Source: Streptomyces sp. AM 2-1-1 (lineage in GTDB: Bacteria > Actinomycetota > Actinomycetes > Streptomycetales > Streptomycetaceae). Taken from it: 64,000 bases of DNA. The stretch lies in NCBI RefSeq assembly GCF_029167645.1, contig NZ_CP119147.1:1364001-1428000 (forward strand), read 5' to 3'. Of the stretch, positions 11,141 to 18,851 are shown piece after piece. Made by a program: the position numbers and the translations under genes. Below the pieces are notes generated by a model. It saw only the letters and a program-made list of their open reading frames with translations. It searched no databases and was not told where the DNA came from. Each line of letters begins with the position of its first letter. Within the stretch, counting starts at the first letter, position 1.

Positions 11141-11424
11141 GGTCGGACGCCCTGTCCGGCGCCGGCCGCGGTGTCCGCGACGAGGAGGGCGAGGTCGGCG
11201 ATCCGCTCGGCGGCGGCGAAGCGCTCGTAGTCCACCGGGGCGCCGAGGCCGCGCTCCAGGTTCACCAGCAGCCTGAGTGCGTTGACCGAGTCCCAGCCCT
11301 CGATCTCCGGCAGCGCGGTGTCGCCGCGGAGCTCGTCCTCGTCCACGTCGAGCAGTCGCGCGACGGCCTCCGTCACGGTCTGCTCGGCCGCGATCAGATC
11401 GTCGGGGGTTTCCTCAAGGGGCAT
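11137..11424 (-). CDS. Acyl carrier protein (glyceryl carrier of the tetronate cassette)
   Basis: A 95-residue carrier protein with phosphopantetheine Ser46 in EGWDSVN and the usual four-helix pattern. The GWDS context is typical of discrete carriers paired with FkbH-like enzymes, which load a glyceryl unit from 1,3-bisphosphoglycerate onto the carrier. It overlaps the end of the FkbH gene by 11 bp, with ribosome site GAAGGGAAG inside FkbH, so the two are translationally coupled. It is followed by the E2-type acyltransferase with an ATGA overlap. It probably holds glyceryl-S-ACP for the KAS III-like enzyme. Confidence 0.92.
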   Translation of the reverse strand: MPLEETPDDLIAAEQTVTEAVARLLDVDEDELRGDTALPEIEGWDSVNALRLLVNLERGLGAPVDYERFAAAERIADLALLVADTAAGAGQGVRP

Positions 11425-13336
11425 GGAACTTCCCTTCGCCGGTGCCGATGCGCACCCAGTCGGGCAGCTCGGCGAGTTGTGTGAGGTCGTGCCGGAACTC
11501 GCCGTCGTGGCCGGCGAATCCGAGAGCGGGGTAGAAGCCGGCGAAGCGGCCGTTCTTGGCGGTGGGCACGTGACGGCCGTGCACGGCGGGGGCGCCGGCC
11601 GCGCGCGCGGCGCGCAGCAGGGTCCCGACGACGGCGTCCTCGACGGACCGGGAGAAGACCCGGCAGGAGAGGACGAAGTTCTCGACGAGCCAGCCGCCGT
11701 CCGGGGCCGCGGTGACGGCGAGCGCCCCGACGAGGCCGTTGTCGCCGAAGGCGTCGGTGACGCGGATCCCGAAGAACGCGGCCGTCCCCTCCGCGCTGCG
11801 GCGGGCCAGCTCGTCGGTCCCGTACCGGATGCCGGTGAGGTTGAACTGGTTGGTCTTGCCGAAGAGCTGCGCGATGCGGGTGGCGTTGAGCGGCCGGTAC
11901 TCCTCCACCGTCAGCTCGGTGGCGAGTTCGCGCAGGTACGCCTCGATGTCGCCGGTCGACTCGCGCAGTTCGTCGCGGCGGGCCCGCGCCCGGTAGAGGG
12001 CGGCGCGGGTGCGGTCCTCCTCGGTCAGGGCCAGCTGGTTGAACCAGCCCGCCTCCGCGAGGGCCCGCGCGTAGCCGGCCGGGTCGGCGTCGAGTTCGAC
12101 GACGGCGACCTCGGGCCGGGTACGGGCCATCAGGCCGCGTTCGGCGGGGTTGTCGTCGACGAAGACCATCGCGTCGGTGCCGAGGTTCAGCTCGGCGGCG
12201 ATGCTCGCCACGTTGCCGGGCTTGGGCTCCCAGTTCGCGCGGAACGCGGAGAAGTCGCCGGGGCGCAGCACCATCTCCGGGTGGGTCGCGACGGCCTCGC
12301 GGGCGACCGCGTCGTCGTTCTTCGAGCAGACGGCGAGCACGACACCCTGCCGGGACAGGTCCTTGGCCAGGGACTGGAGTTCGACGTGGGCGGAGCCGGG
12401 GAAGCCGCCGCCGATCTTCAGCGAACCGATCCCGTCGTCGCCGACGATGCCGCCCCACAGGGTGTGGTCGAGGTCGAGGACCAGGACCTTCTTGGCCCGG
12501 CCGAGGCGGGCCAGTACGATCCGGCCCAGCTCCCGGGCGTACGCGTCGAGGAACTCGGTGCTCCAGGCGTGTGCGGCGAGGTGCCGCATCCGGTCGTCGG
12601 CCCGGCCGGATCCGGCCCGGTCGGCGAGTCCGTCGGCGGAGAGCACCACGGCCCCCGGGCGGGCGGACAGGTCCAGGATCCCGGCGTTCATCCGGTGCCA
12701 GGCGGACTCGACGCGCGCCTTGGTGGGGTAGTCGATGTACCGGTCGCGCAGCAGAGCGGGCATCGGCACGGTGTTGAGGACCGCGAGGGTGCCCAGGGCC
12801 TTGTCGTACGCGGCCAGCCAGGCGTCGAGTTCGGCGGGGAAGGCGGCGCAACGGGCTTCGACCTCGTCCGCGTCCAGCGGGTCGGTGACCTTCTCCAGCA
12901 CCGCGGCGCCGTCCAGCAGGCAGGCGGTGACCAGGGGGGCCGCGTCCTTGAGGGTGGGGGCGCCGGCCAGGACCTCGAAGCGCCACTGGTTGTAGCCGGT
13001 GGTGACGGTCTCGGGCCGGACGCCCTCGGTCATCAGGGCGGCGGTCAGCAGCGGGGGCAGCGCGTCGACGGTGGAACCGGCCAGCAGCCCCACGGTCACC
13101 GGGGTGAACGCCCCCGAGCCGTCGAGCGCCGCCCGGGCGGCGCGTCCGCCGAGCAGCATTCCGGCGGCCTCCCGGTCGGCGGCGTCGGCGAGCTTGCCGA
13201 GCAGTTCCCGGACCCGGGCGACGGCGGTGCCGAGTCCCTGGCGGCGCAGCGCCCGCAGTTCGTCCAGCGCGTCCCGGTACACGGGCGGCGCCGCGGCACG
13301 GGCCGGGGCGCCGGTCTCGGCGGCCGTGGCGGTCAT
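11414..13336 (-). CDS. FkbH-like HAD-superfamily glyceryl transferase/phosphatase
   Basis: A 640-residue protein. The N-terminal 270 residues are a helical/SGNH-like region of the longer FkbH-family proteins. The HAD core begins at about 283 with VLDLDHTLWGG (Asp288 and Asp290). The C-terminal third resembles the GNAT-like domain of this family. FkbH enzymes dephosphorylate 1,3-bisphosphoglycerate and transfer the glyceryl group to an ACP thiol, supplying the three-carbon unit of tetronates (or glycerate-derived extender units). ATG 13336 is taken because it overlaps the KAS III stop as ATGA; an in-frame ATG at 13387 would add 17 residues inside the neighbour. With no 3-hydroxyacyl-CoA dehydrogenase or methyltransferase alongside, a tetronate role fits better than methoxymalonyl-ACP formation. 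Confidence 0.93.
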   Translation of the reverse strand: MTATAAETGAPARAAAPPVYRDALDELRALRRQGLGTAVARVRELLGKLADAADREAAGMLLGGRAARAALDGSGAFTPVTVGLLAGSTVDALPPLLTAALMTEGVRPETVTTGYNQWRFEVLAGAPTLKDAAPLVTACLLDGAAVLEKVTDPLDADEVEARCAAFPAELDAWLAAYDKALGTLAVLNTVPMPALLRDRYIDYPTKARVESAWHRMNAGILDLSARPGAVVLSADGLADRAGSGRADDRMRHLAAHAWSTEFLDAYARELGRIVLARLGRAKKVLVLDLDHTLWGGIVGDDGIGSLKIGGGFPGSAHVELQSLAKDLSRQGVVLAVCSKNDDAVAREAVATHPEMVLRPGDFSAFRANWEPKPGNVASIAAELNLGTDAMVFVDDNPAERGLMARTRPEVAVVELDADPAGYARALAEAGWFNQLALTEEDRTRAALYRARARRDELRESTGDIEAYLRELATELTVEEYRPLNATRIAQLFGKTNQFNLTGIRYGTDELARRSAEGTAAFFGIRVTDAFGDNGLVGALAVTAAPDGGWLVENFVLSCRVFSRSVEDAVVGTLLRAARAAGAPAVHGRHVPTAKNGRFAGFYPALGFAGHDGEFRHDLTQLAELPDWVRIGTGEGKFHAP

Positions 13337-14391
13337 CGGGCGGCCGCCCGCGTCTGGTGGCGGAGCGCGAGGCCGGAAGTGATCCACTTCGACGACTCGA
13401 TGTTGGCGACGAGCAGCCGTCCGCCGACGCCGACACCCGAACGGATGCGGCGCATCGCCCGGTTGAGCTGGATGAAGGGGACGGCGTTGCCGTTGTTCCC
13501 GGTGTCGGCGACGCAGTTCACGGCCTGGTCGGGCCGGACTCCGAGTCGCTTGCCGATGGCGTTGGTCATGACCCCGTTGAGCTGGGGCAGCAGGACGTGC
13601 TCGACCTCGTCGAGCGCCCAGCCGGTCTCCGCGACGAGCTCCTTGTAGATCGATTCGGCGTGCTCGGGCACGTGGTGCTCGATGGCCTTGTAGTCCTCCT
13701 CGCCCCAGGGCTCGCGCACCGGGCCCGAGGGGCCGTCGACGAGCGGGGCGCCGGAGGTGCCGAACCAGCGGATCGTCTGGGCCGGCTTGCGGCCCATGCC
13801 GGTGGTGCGCAGGAAGAGGTGTTCCACGAGCAGTCCCGGACCGTCCGGGTCGGCGTCCACGACGGCGGCGCCCGCCCCGTCACCGAAGAGCGCGAAGTTG
13901 ATCAGCTCGGCGGGGGACATCGTCGCGATCTCGCCGGTGGAGGGGAAGAGCTTCATGCAGGTGTCGGCGCCGATGACGAGGCCGCGGCGCAGCCCCGAGG
14001 AGAGCAGGGCGCGGGCGGTGTACAGGCCGGTGAGCGCGCCGGCGCATCCCGAGGTGAGCTGGAAGGTGGGGACGTCGTTGAGCCCGATCCGGTCGGCGAC
14101 CAGGTTGACGGTGGCCGGCATCAGGTGGTCGGGCGACGCCGTCGTCAGGACGAGGAAGTCGAGGGAGGCCACGTCGGCCCCGGCGTCGTCGAGGGCCGCG
14201 AGAGCTGCGGCGACGGCGAGGTCTCCGGTGCTCTTGGGGACCGCGGGCGGCGAGTCGGGGGTGCAGAAGTACCGGGTCCTGTTCCCGGTCATCATGTCCA
14301 GCCACTTCTCGTGCAGGCCGAACCGCTCGGCCATGTCGCGGTTGGTGACCGGCTCGCCCGGCAGTACTTCGCTGAATCCGCTGAGTCTCAT
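13333..14391 (-). CDS. KAS III-like (FabH-type) tetronate-forming synthase
   Basis: A 352-residue thiolase-fold condensing enzyme. Cys116 sits in LTSGCAGAL, and the C-terminal GNNGNAVPF loop (Asn300) matches the KAS III Asn motif. Where FabH has the active-site His (PHQAN), this protein reads LLPQLNG, so Gln270 replaces His. FabH-like proteins in tetronate clusters join a polyketide beta-keto thioester to glyceryl-ACP, making the C-C and C-O bonds of the ring. A decarboxylating His is not needed for that chemistry, which fits the substitution. ATG 14391 overlaps the upstream ACP stop (ATGA), and its own stop overlaps FkbH. Confidence 0.92.
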   Translation of the reverse strand: MRLSGFSEVLPGEPVTNRDMAERFGLHEKWLDMMTGNRTRYFCTPDSPPAVPKSTGDLAVAAALAALDDAGADVASLDFLVLTTASPDHLMPATVNLVADRIGLNDVPTFQLTSGCAGALTGLYTARALLSSGLRRGLVIGADTCMKLFPSTGEIATMSPAELINFALFGDGAGAAVVDADPDGPGLLVEHLFLRTTGMGRKPAQTIRWFGTSGAPLVDGPSGPVREPWGEEDYKAIEHHVPEHAESIYKELVAETGWALDEVEHVLLPQLNGVMTNAIGKRLGVRPDQAVNCVADTGNNGNAVPFIQLNRAMRRIRSGVGVGGRLLVANIESSKWITSGLALRHQTRAAAR

Positions 14392-14648
14392 GCCGCCGCC
14401 CCCGCGAGTGTGTGGTTGACCAGGCTCAGCAGCGAGCGCGGGGTTCCGGCCTCGGCGATCCGGTCACGGTCGAGCTGGACCCCGTACTCCCGCTGGATGC
14501 GACCGGTGGTCATGAAGACCGACAACGAGTCGTAGCCCAGGTCCTGGAAACCGACGTCGAGGCCGGATGTGTCGAGGGCGCCGGGAACCTCGCGTCCCTG
14601 GAACTCCCGCATGATGTCGCCGAGTTCTTGGAGAGTGATCTGTGGCAT
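14388..14648 (-). CDS. Acyl carrier protein, type II-like
   Basis: An 86-residue carrier with Ser41 in DLGYDSLSV, the sequence style of aromatic (type II) PKS carriers rather than of modular ACPs. ATG 14648 is chosen because AAGGGA lies nine bases upstream; an in-frame start at 14669 would precede the ribosome site. It is the first gene after a 12-bp stem-loop separating it from the phosphopantetheinyl transferase, and it overlaps the KAS III gene (ATGA). It is the second discrete carrier in the operon. One carrier presumably takes glyceryl; this one may carry a starter or the polyketide chain for ring closure, which cannot be decided from sequence. Confidence 0.9.
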   Translation of the reverse strand: MPQITLQELGDIMREFQGREVPGALDTSGLDVGFQDLGYDSLSVFMTTGRIQREYGVQLDRDRIAEAGTPRSLLSLVNHTLAGAAA

Positions 14649-14696
14649 CGTCAGTTTTCCCTTCAACACGGCAGTTGCATCCGCTCCGGCGGCCAG

Positions 14697-14735
14697 GGGC
14701 CGGGACAGGTGGCTCGTGACCCGCTGTCCCGGCCC
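14697..14735 (-). terminator. Stem-loop between PPTase and ACP genes
   Basis: Perfect 12-bp inverted repeat, GGGCCGGGACAG at 14697-14708 and CTGTCCCGGCCC at 14724-14735, with a 15-base loop. On the minus strand it lies about 85 bases after the PPTase stop and about 50 bases before the ACP start. There is no U-tract, as usual for actinomycete terminators. It could end the upstream unit or attenuate read-through. Confidence 0.6.
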
Positions 14736-14819
14736 GGGCGCCTCCGATGCGATGCCGCTCCAGGTCCCGAAGCGGTCTCACCGGCACGGACCACACTGGT
14801 CCCGGCTCCTCGACATGAC

Positions 14820-15680
14820 CTAGAGCCGGGGTGGACCCGGCCGGGCGAGGCGGGCGCCTTCGATGGCGGCGAGGATCTGCCGGTTGAGGGCGGTGCCGGC
14901 CCGGGTGTCGGGCCGGGTGGAGGCACGGTCGTCCTGGAGCGCGACGGCCGCGGTGTGCCCCCCGGGTACGTCGCAGGTCGCGAAGCGCCAGCTGGTGTCC
15001 TCCACCAGCCTGCCGTCGGCCCGCTCCAGCCGGGCCGTGCCGTCGGCGAGCCGGAAGCCGAACTGGGTGAACGGGAAGCGCAGACCCTGCCCGAGCGCTT
15101 TGCTGTACGCCTCCTTCAGCGTCCACAGCCGCAGCAGCAGGGCGTTGCGCTCCTCGGGCGGGGTACGGGAGAGCCGCAGCCGCTCCGGTTCGGTGCACAT
15201 GAAGAGTTCGACGTCCTGTCCGCTGAGCCGCCGCTCGGAGGGTTCGGCGTCGATGCCGATCACTCCGAGGGAGGTGATGCCGCAGAGGAGGAGGTCGGCG
15301 GTGTGGCTGAGGCTCACGTCGATCTGGTCGTAACCCCGCAGGTGGACGCGGCCGTTGAGGCCGTAGCGCAGTTCCAGGGAGTACGGCTCCGTGCCGAGGG
15401 CGACGGCCGCGGTGTGCCGGATCAGCATCCGGGTCGCCATGAACCGTTCGCGCAACTGGTCGTTGCCGAGCCTGCTGTAGCGCGGCCAGTCCCGCCCGAG
15501 CAGCTCCTGACGGCGCGGCTCGGGCGGCAGCTGGGTGCGCCACTCCGCCAGTGAGGCGTGGACCAGGCCGACGCCGGAGGAGTCCAGATCGCGCAGCAGC
15601 TGCGACCAGGGTCCGGCGGGGCCGTGGACCAGGCCGGGGACGGGAGGGAAGCCGTCCGCCGGGTGGCGCGTGAGGGTCAT
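14820..15680 (-). CDS. 4'-phosphopantetheinyl transferase, Sfp type
   Basis: A 286-residue Sfp/AcpT-family enzyme that moves phosphopantetheine from CoA to the conserved serine of carrier proteins. The two magnesium/catalytic motifs are present: GIDAEPSERR at about 142-151 and WTLKEAYSKALG at about 186-197. ATG 15680 overlaps the stop of the acyl-CoA dehydrogenase-like gene (ATGA); longer open sequence upstream lies inside that gene. Its presence in the cluster supplies activation of the two discrete ACPs and the PKS ACPs. Confidence 0.92.
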   Translation of the reverse strand: MTLTRHPADGFPPVPGLVHGPAGPWSQLLRDLDSSGVGLVHASLAEWRTQLPPEPRRQELLGRDWPRYSRLGNDQLRERFMATRMLIRHTAAVALGTEPYSLELRYGLNGRVHLRGYDQIDVSLSHTADLLLCGITSLGVIGIDAEPSERRLSGQDVELFMCTEPERLRLSRTPPEERNALLLRLWTLKEAYSKALGQGLRFPFTQFGFRLADGTARLERADGRLVEDTSWRFATCDVPGGHTAAVALQDDRASTRPDTRAGTALNRQILAAIEGARLARPGPPRL

Positions 15681-17452
15681 CCCGCGAGTCCGGTGCGCAA
15701 CAGGTCCAGACTGTGGGGCACCCGGACCCGGTCGAGCACCTCGTCGCTGAGCCGCCCTTCGATCGCCCGGGGCAGTGGCGGTACGGAGGCACCGACCCGG
15801 CGCAGGAGCCGGTGGAGGGCGAGGGTGAGCCAGGTCGGGTCGGCGAGGAACTCGTCGGGGCCCGCTCCGGCGTTCAGCCAGACGCCCGTGCAGGCGGAGG
15901 CGGCGAGGACGAGGGCGTACCGCTCGCTGAGCGGGAAGCTGTGGTTGTCCAGCAGCATTCCCCCCTCGGACACGGAGAGCCGGCCGGCCTCCCGGCGGAT
16001 CTCGGCGACCTCTGCGCACAGCCCGTCGACGAGGACGGTGAGAAGGTCCGCGTAGGGCTGCCCGGTGAGTGCTTCCGGCAGCCGGGCGGCGGCGTGGCCG
16101 AGGTAGTCGAGCAGTCCGTCGCCGCCGCCGAAGGTGGCGAGCCGGTCGCCGTCCATCGCCGGCAGGGGCACCTCCAGGCGGAACAGGTCGGCGGGCGTGG
16201 CGGCCGGGGGTGCGGCGCCGGCCGCCAGGGAGGGCAGGTACGGGGCGATGACCGACTGGCAGATGGCGCTGCTGACGTGCCCGAACGTGAGGGTCGACAG
16301 ATCGCGCAACTGCTTGCGGAAGACCGCGTCGTGGCCGCTCTCCGCGTGGAAGGCGTCACCCATCACGGCCGAGAGGTCGTACAGCGCCTCGCTGACGATC
16401 TTCGGCACGATGTACTTGGTGACGGCGGTCAGCACGTCGCACCGGTCGGGCATCAGATGCACCGACCGGCCCGCCGTGAGGGAGAGGCAGTCGGCGATCA
16501 GCAGGTCGGCGAAGGTGCCGGCGAGCGCGGACCGCGCGGAGGCGTCGACGGCCGACCCGGCCAGCGCCGGTTCGCGTTCCTGCTCCGCCCGGACGGCGGC
16601 CCGCAGAGCGGTGTCGGCGAGCCCGATGATCATGGACGGGAAGGTGGCGTGCGCGGCGGGGAAGGCCCGCAGGCTCAGGGCCACCCCGTCGCCCCAGGTC
16701 CCGACGAGGGACTCGCCGGGCAGCGGGCAGTCGACGAACTCGAGTCCGGCGGCCTGGACGCTGCGCGCCCCCGTCGTACGGTGCCGGGGCAGCGCCCGCA
16801 CCCTGGCCGGAGGCACGGTCGCGGGGTCGAACATCAGGATCGAGTACTCGGCGGCACCGTCGCCGGTCGAGACGAATCCGACGATGAGTTCGGCGGTGTG
16901 CGCGTTGTTGATGGCGCTCTTGCGGCCGTTGAGCCGCAGCATTCCGTCGTCGCCCCAGGCCGCGCTGTACTCCTGGGCGTGGAACTCGCTCTCGTGCTCG
17001 AAGCGCTGGCAGGCGACCCCGACCGTGCCGCCCCGCAGGACGACGTTGGCCATCTTGGAGCGCTGGTGGGAGTCGCCGTTGAGCCAGACCATCTGCGCGC
17101 CCAGGAACGGGGTGAAGCCGTGGCTGAAGGCGAGGGCCGGGTCGCGGCGGAAGAACGGGCGCATCAGGAAGCCGAGGAGGTCGGCCCCGGCCATGCGCCC
17201 GCCCAGGTGCTCGGGTACCAGTTCGGCGGGCATGCCGAGGCTCTGGAAGCGCCGTATGCCGACGGCCGAGGAATCCCCCGACTCGTCGTTGGCCAGTACC
17301 GCCCGCAGACCCACGGGGTTGTCGTGGCTCCATGGGTCGCCGAGACCGTCTTCGATCTCGGCCACCCGGGCTCGTGCACGGGTCAGCCGGTCGGGCTGCC
17401 ACTGCGGGTCGCGGCCGGTGACGGCCGCGAGTATGTCGTTGTGTTCGAACAT
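15677..17452 (-). CDS. Acyl-CoA dehydrogenase-like flavoprotein
   Basis: A 591-residue protein related to acyl-CoA dehydrogenases/oxidases, longer than the usual 380-400 residues. The helical N-terminal part, the middle beta domain (with GRKSAINNAHTAELIV) and the FAD-binding C-terminal helices are recognisable, followed by about 200 extra residues. I could not confidently place the catalytic Glu. ATG 17452 is preferred over GTG 17458 because of GGGG spacing. It is coupled to the PPTase by ATGA. In this context it may desaturate an acyl-ACP or acyl-CoA starter or the polyketide chain; alternatively it is an acyl-binding or oxidase-like protein. The family is clear, the substrate unknown. Confidence 0.85.
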   Translation of the reverse strand: MFEHNDILAAVTGRDPQWQPDRLTRARARVAEIEDGLGDPWSHDNPVGLRAVLANDESGDSSAVGIRRFQSLGMPAELVPEHLGGRMAGADLLGFLMRPFFRRDPALAFSHGFTPFLGAQMVWLNGDSHQRSKMANVVLRGGTVGVACQRFEHESEFHAQEYSAAWGDDGMLRLNGRKSAINNAHTAELIVGFVSTGDGAAEYSILMFDPATVPPARVRALPRHRTTGARSVQAAGLEFVDCPLPGESLVGTWGDGVALSLRAFPAAHATFPSMIIGLADTALRAAVRAEQEREPALAGSAVDASARSALAGTFADLLIADCLSLTAGRSVHLMPDRCDVLTAVTKYIVPKIVSEALYDLSAVMGDAFHAESGHDAVFRKQLRDLSTLTFGHVSSAICQSVIAPYLPSLAAGAAPPAATPADLFRLEVPLPAMDGDRLATFGGGDGLLDYLGHAAARLPEALTGQPYADLLTVLVDGLCAEVAEIRREAGRLSVSEGGMLLDNHSFPLSERYALVLAASACTGVWLNAGAGPDEFLADPTWLTLALHRLLRRVGASVPPLPRAIEGRLSDEVLDRVRVPHSLDLLRTGLAG

Positions 17453-17523
17453 GGTCACCCCAAAGCATCAGAGGGGGCATCAGAGGACAATCCCCCGGAC
17501 CGTGCAGGGTGTGACTGGAGACA

Positions 17524-17544
17524 GCCTCGACCAGGGGTCGAGGC
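17524..17544 (-). terminator. Hairpin after the alpha/beta-hydrolase gene
   Basis: GCCTCGACC, three-base loop, GGTCGAGGC: a perfect 9-bp stem 20 bases past the hydrolase stop on the minus strand. It probably separates the hydrolase transcript from the acyl-CoA dehydrogenase operon. Confidence 0.6.
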
Positions 17545-17563
17545 GGGTCCCGCCGGACAGCCC

Positions 17564-18262
17564 TCAGCGCCCCGCGCGGGTGCCCGAGGCGAGCCACCGG
17601 TGGACCGGCCGACCGGCCGGGGTGGCACCGCCCCGGCTCCGGAAGGCCCGGAACTCCGCGTCCTTCAGGGTGAGTCTGAGCAGAGCCAGGTCCTGCGGCG
17701 GGGTCAGCGGGTCGTCCACCGTGTACCCGACGCGGACCCGGGCCCGGACGTCGTAGAGCTCCTCGGGGCGGAGTTCGAGTCCGCCGAGCAGTGCGGGCAG
17801 CCGGGCCCGGCGGTCGGCGCCGACGGAGCGGGCGAGCCTGCCGGTCGTGGCGGGCGGCAGGGCGAACGGGCGGTCCGCCTCGGCGAAGAGCCGGGCCACC
17901 GGGGCGCCGACGAGGTGCACGGCGGCGATCCGGGTGTCGGTGGCGGCGGCGCCCAGCGCCAGCCTGCCGCCGAGGTCGAGGCCGATGACCTGGGTACGGG
18001 CGGTGGCGGCGGTGCGTACGTACGCGTCGACGAGCCGGCTGACGAGCCCGGCGGACCGGGCCACGTACCCGGCCGGATCGGCCGGCACCGCCGCGACGAC
18101 CGCGTGGCCGCGGCGCACGAGCCGGGCGAACAGGGGAAGGTACTCCTCGCGCCGGACGAAGGCCCCGCCGACCACGAGGACGAGGGGGCGCGGCCTGCAC
18201 TCGTCGAGCCCGCCGCTCCACCACACCGTCTCCCGCGGGCCGCCGGGCGTCCCGTGTCTCAT
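17564..18262 (-). CDS. Alpha/beta-hydrolase-fold protein (possible Agg5/AbyA5 counterpart)
   Basis: A 232-residue protein with the strand-turn pattern of alpha/beta hydrolases: PLVLVVGGAF near 26-35, and a nucleophile-elbow-like VIGLDLGGRLALG at 92-104. The elbow reads G-L-D-L-G, putting Asp96 where serine hydrolases have Ser, as in dehalogenases and epoxide hydrolases. ATG 18262 follows GAGG by six bases; open sequence further upstream has no ribosome site. In tetronate clusters a hydrolase-like enzyme eliminates acetate from the acetylated ring to form the exocyclic double bond, and this is the only hydrolase candidate beside the cassette. The role is inferred from context. Confidence 0.75.
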   Translation of the reverse strand: MRHGTPGGPRETVWWSGGLDECRPRPLVLVVGGAFVRREEYLPLFARLVRRGHAVVAAVPADPAGYVARSAGLVSRLVDAYVRTAATARTQVIGLDLGGRLALGAAATDTRIAAVHLVGAPVARLFAEADRPFALPPATTGRLARSVGADRRARLPALLGGLELRPEELYDVRARVRVGYTVDDPLTPPQDLALLRLTLKDAEFRAFRSRGGATPAGRPVHRWLASGTRAGR

Positions 18263-18554
18263 CCGTCCGCCTCGGCTCTGCGGACTTCGCGCCTCGTCAT
18301 GTCCCACTCCTTCGACGGCGCGGGTGCGGACGCACGGTGCCGGAGACAGGACGATTCTCCGCGCAGCCGCTCGGGCGTCGCTGAAGCCGGGGGCCCACCG
18401 GGTCGAGCCGGGTTCGAGCCGGGCGGGAGCACACCGCGGGAAAGTGGGTGGTCCGGGCCCTTCCGGCGGGGTCATGTGGACGGGTCACGGGGCCCGGCGC
18501 GGCCTGCCATCAGGCAGCGGGCGCTGATCCGGGCGCGCGCGGAAGGGCGTAGCG

Positions 18555-18812
18555 ATGGCCAGGTGGCGACAGGACGACGGGCCCGGCCCGGTGGGGCGGG
18601 GCGTCAGGGCCGTGTACCGGGCGCTGGTGACCTACGGGGCGTGCTGGGTCCCGATGCCGGAGGACCAGGTGGCGCGGATCGTACGGGACGCGGCCGGCCG
18701 GCCGTCCCCGGCCCTCACCGGACCGCCTTCCGGGCATCCCGAACGTCTCTGTTCGGAAAGGGAGTTCAGTGAGCTGGAGCGGCGACTGATGCGGGAGCTC
18801 GGCGTGCGGTGA
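18555..18812 (+). CDS. Small protein, DUF6059-like
   Basis: An 85-residue protein with an amphipathic N-terminal half containing YRALVTYGACWVPMP, the pattern I associate with DUF6059 proteins that sit near regulators and biosynthetic genes in Streptomyces. Function unknown. Start ATG 18555 follows GGAAGGG by eight bases. It diverges from the hydrolase gene (292-bp gap) and converges on the histidine kinase, so it is its own short transcription unit. Confidence 0.65.
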   Translation: MARWRQDDGPGPVGRGVRAVYRALVTYGACWVPMPEDQVARIVRDAAGRPSPALTGPPSGHPERLCSEREFSELERRLMRELGVR

Positions 18813-18851
18813 GCCGCACCCGGGCCGACGGGCCGGCGCCGGGCCCGGGGG

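Noticed and set aside
15713..18772. A 1019-codon plus-strand open frame
   Set aside because: It lies opposite the acyl-CoA dehydrogenase-like and hydrolase genes and shows only GC-driven composition.
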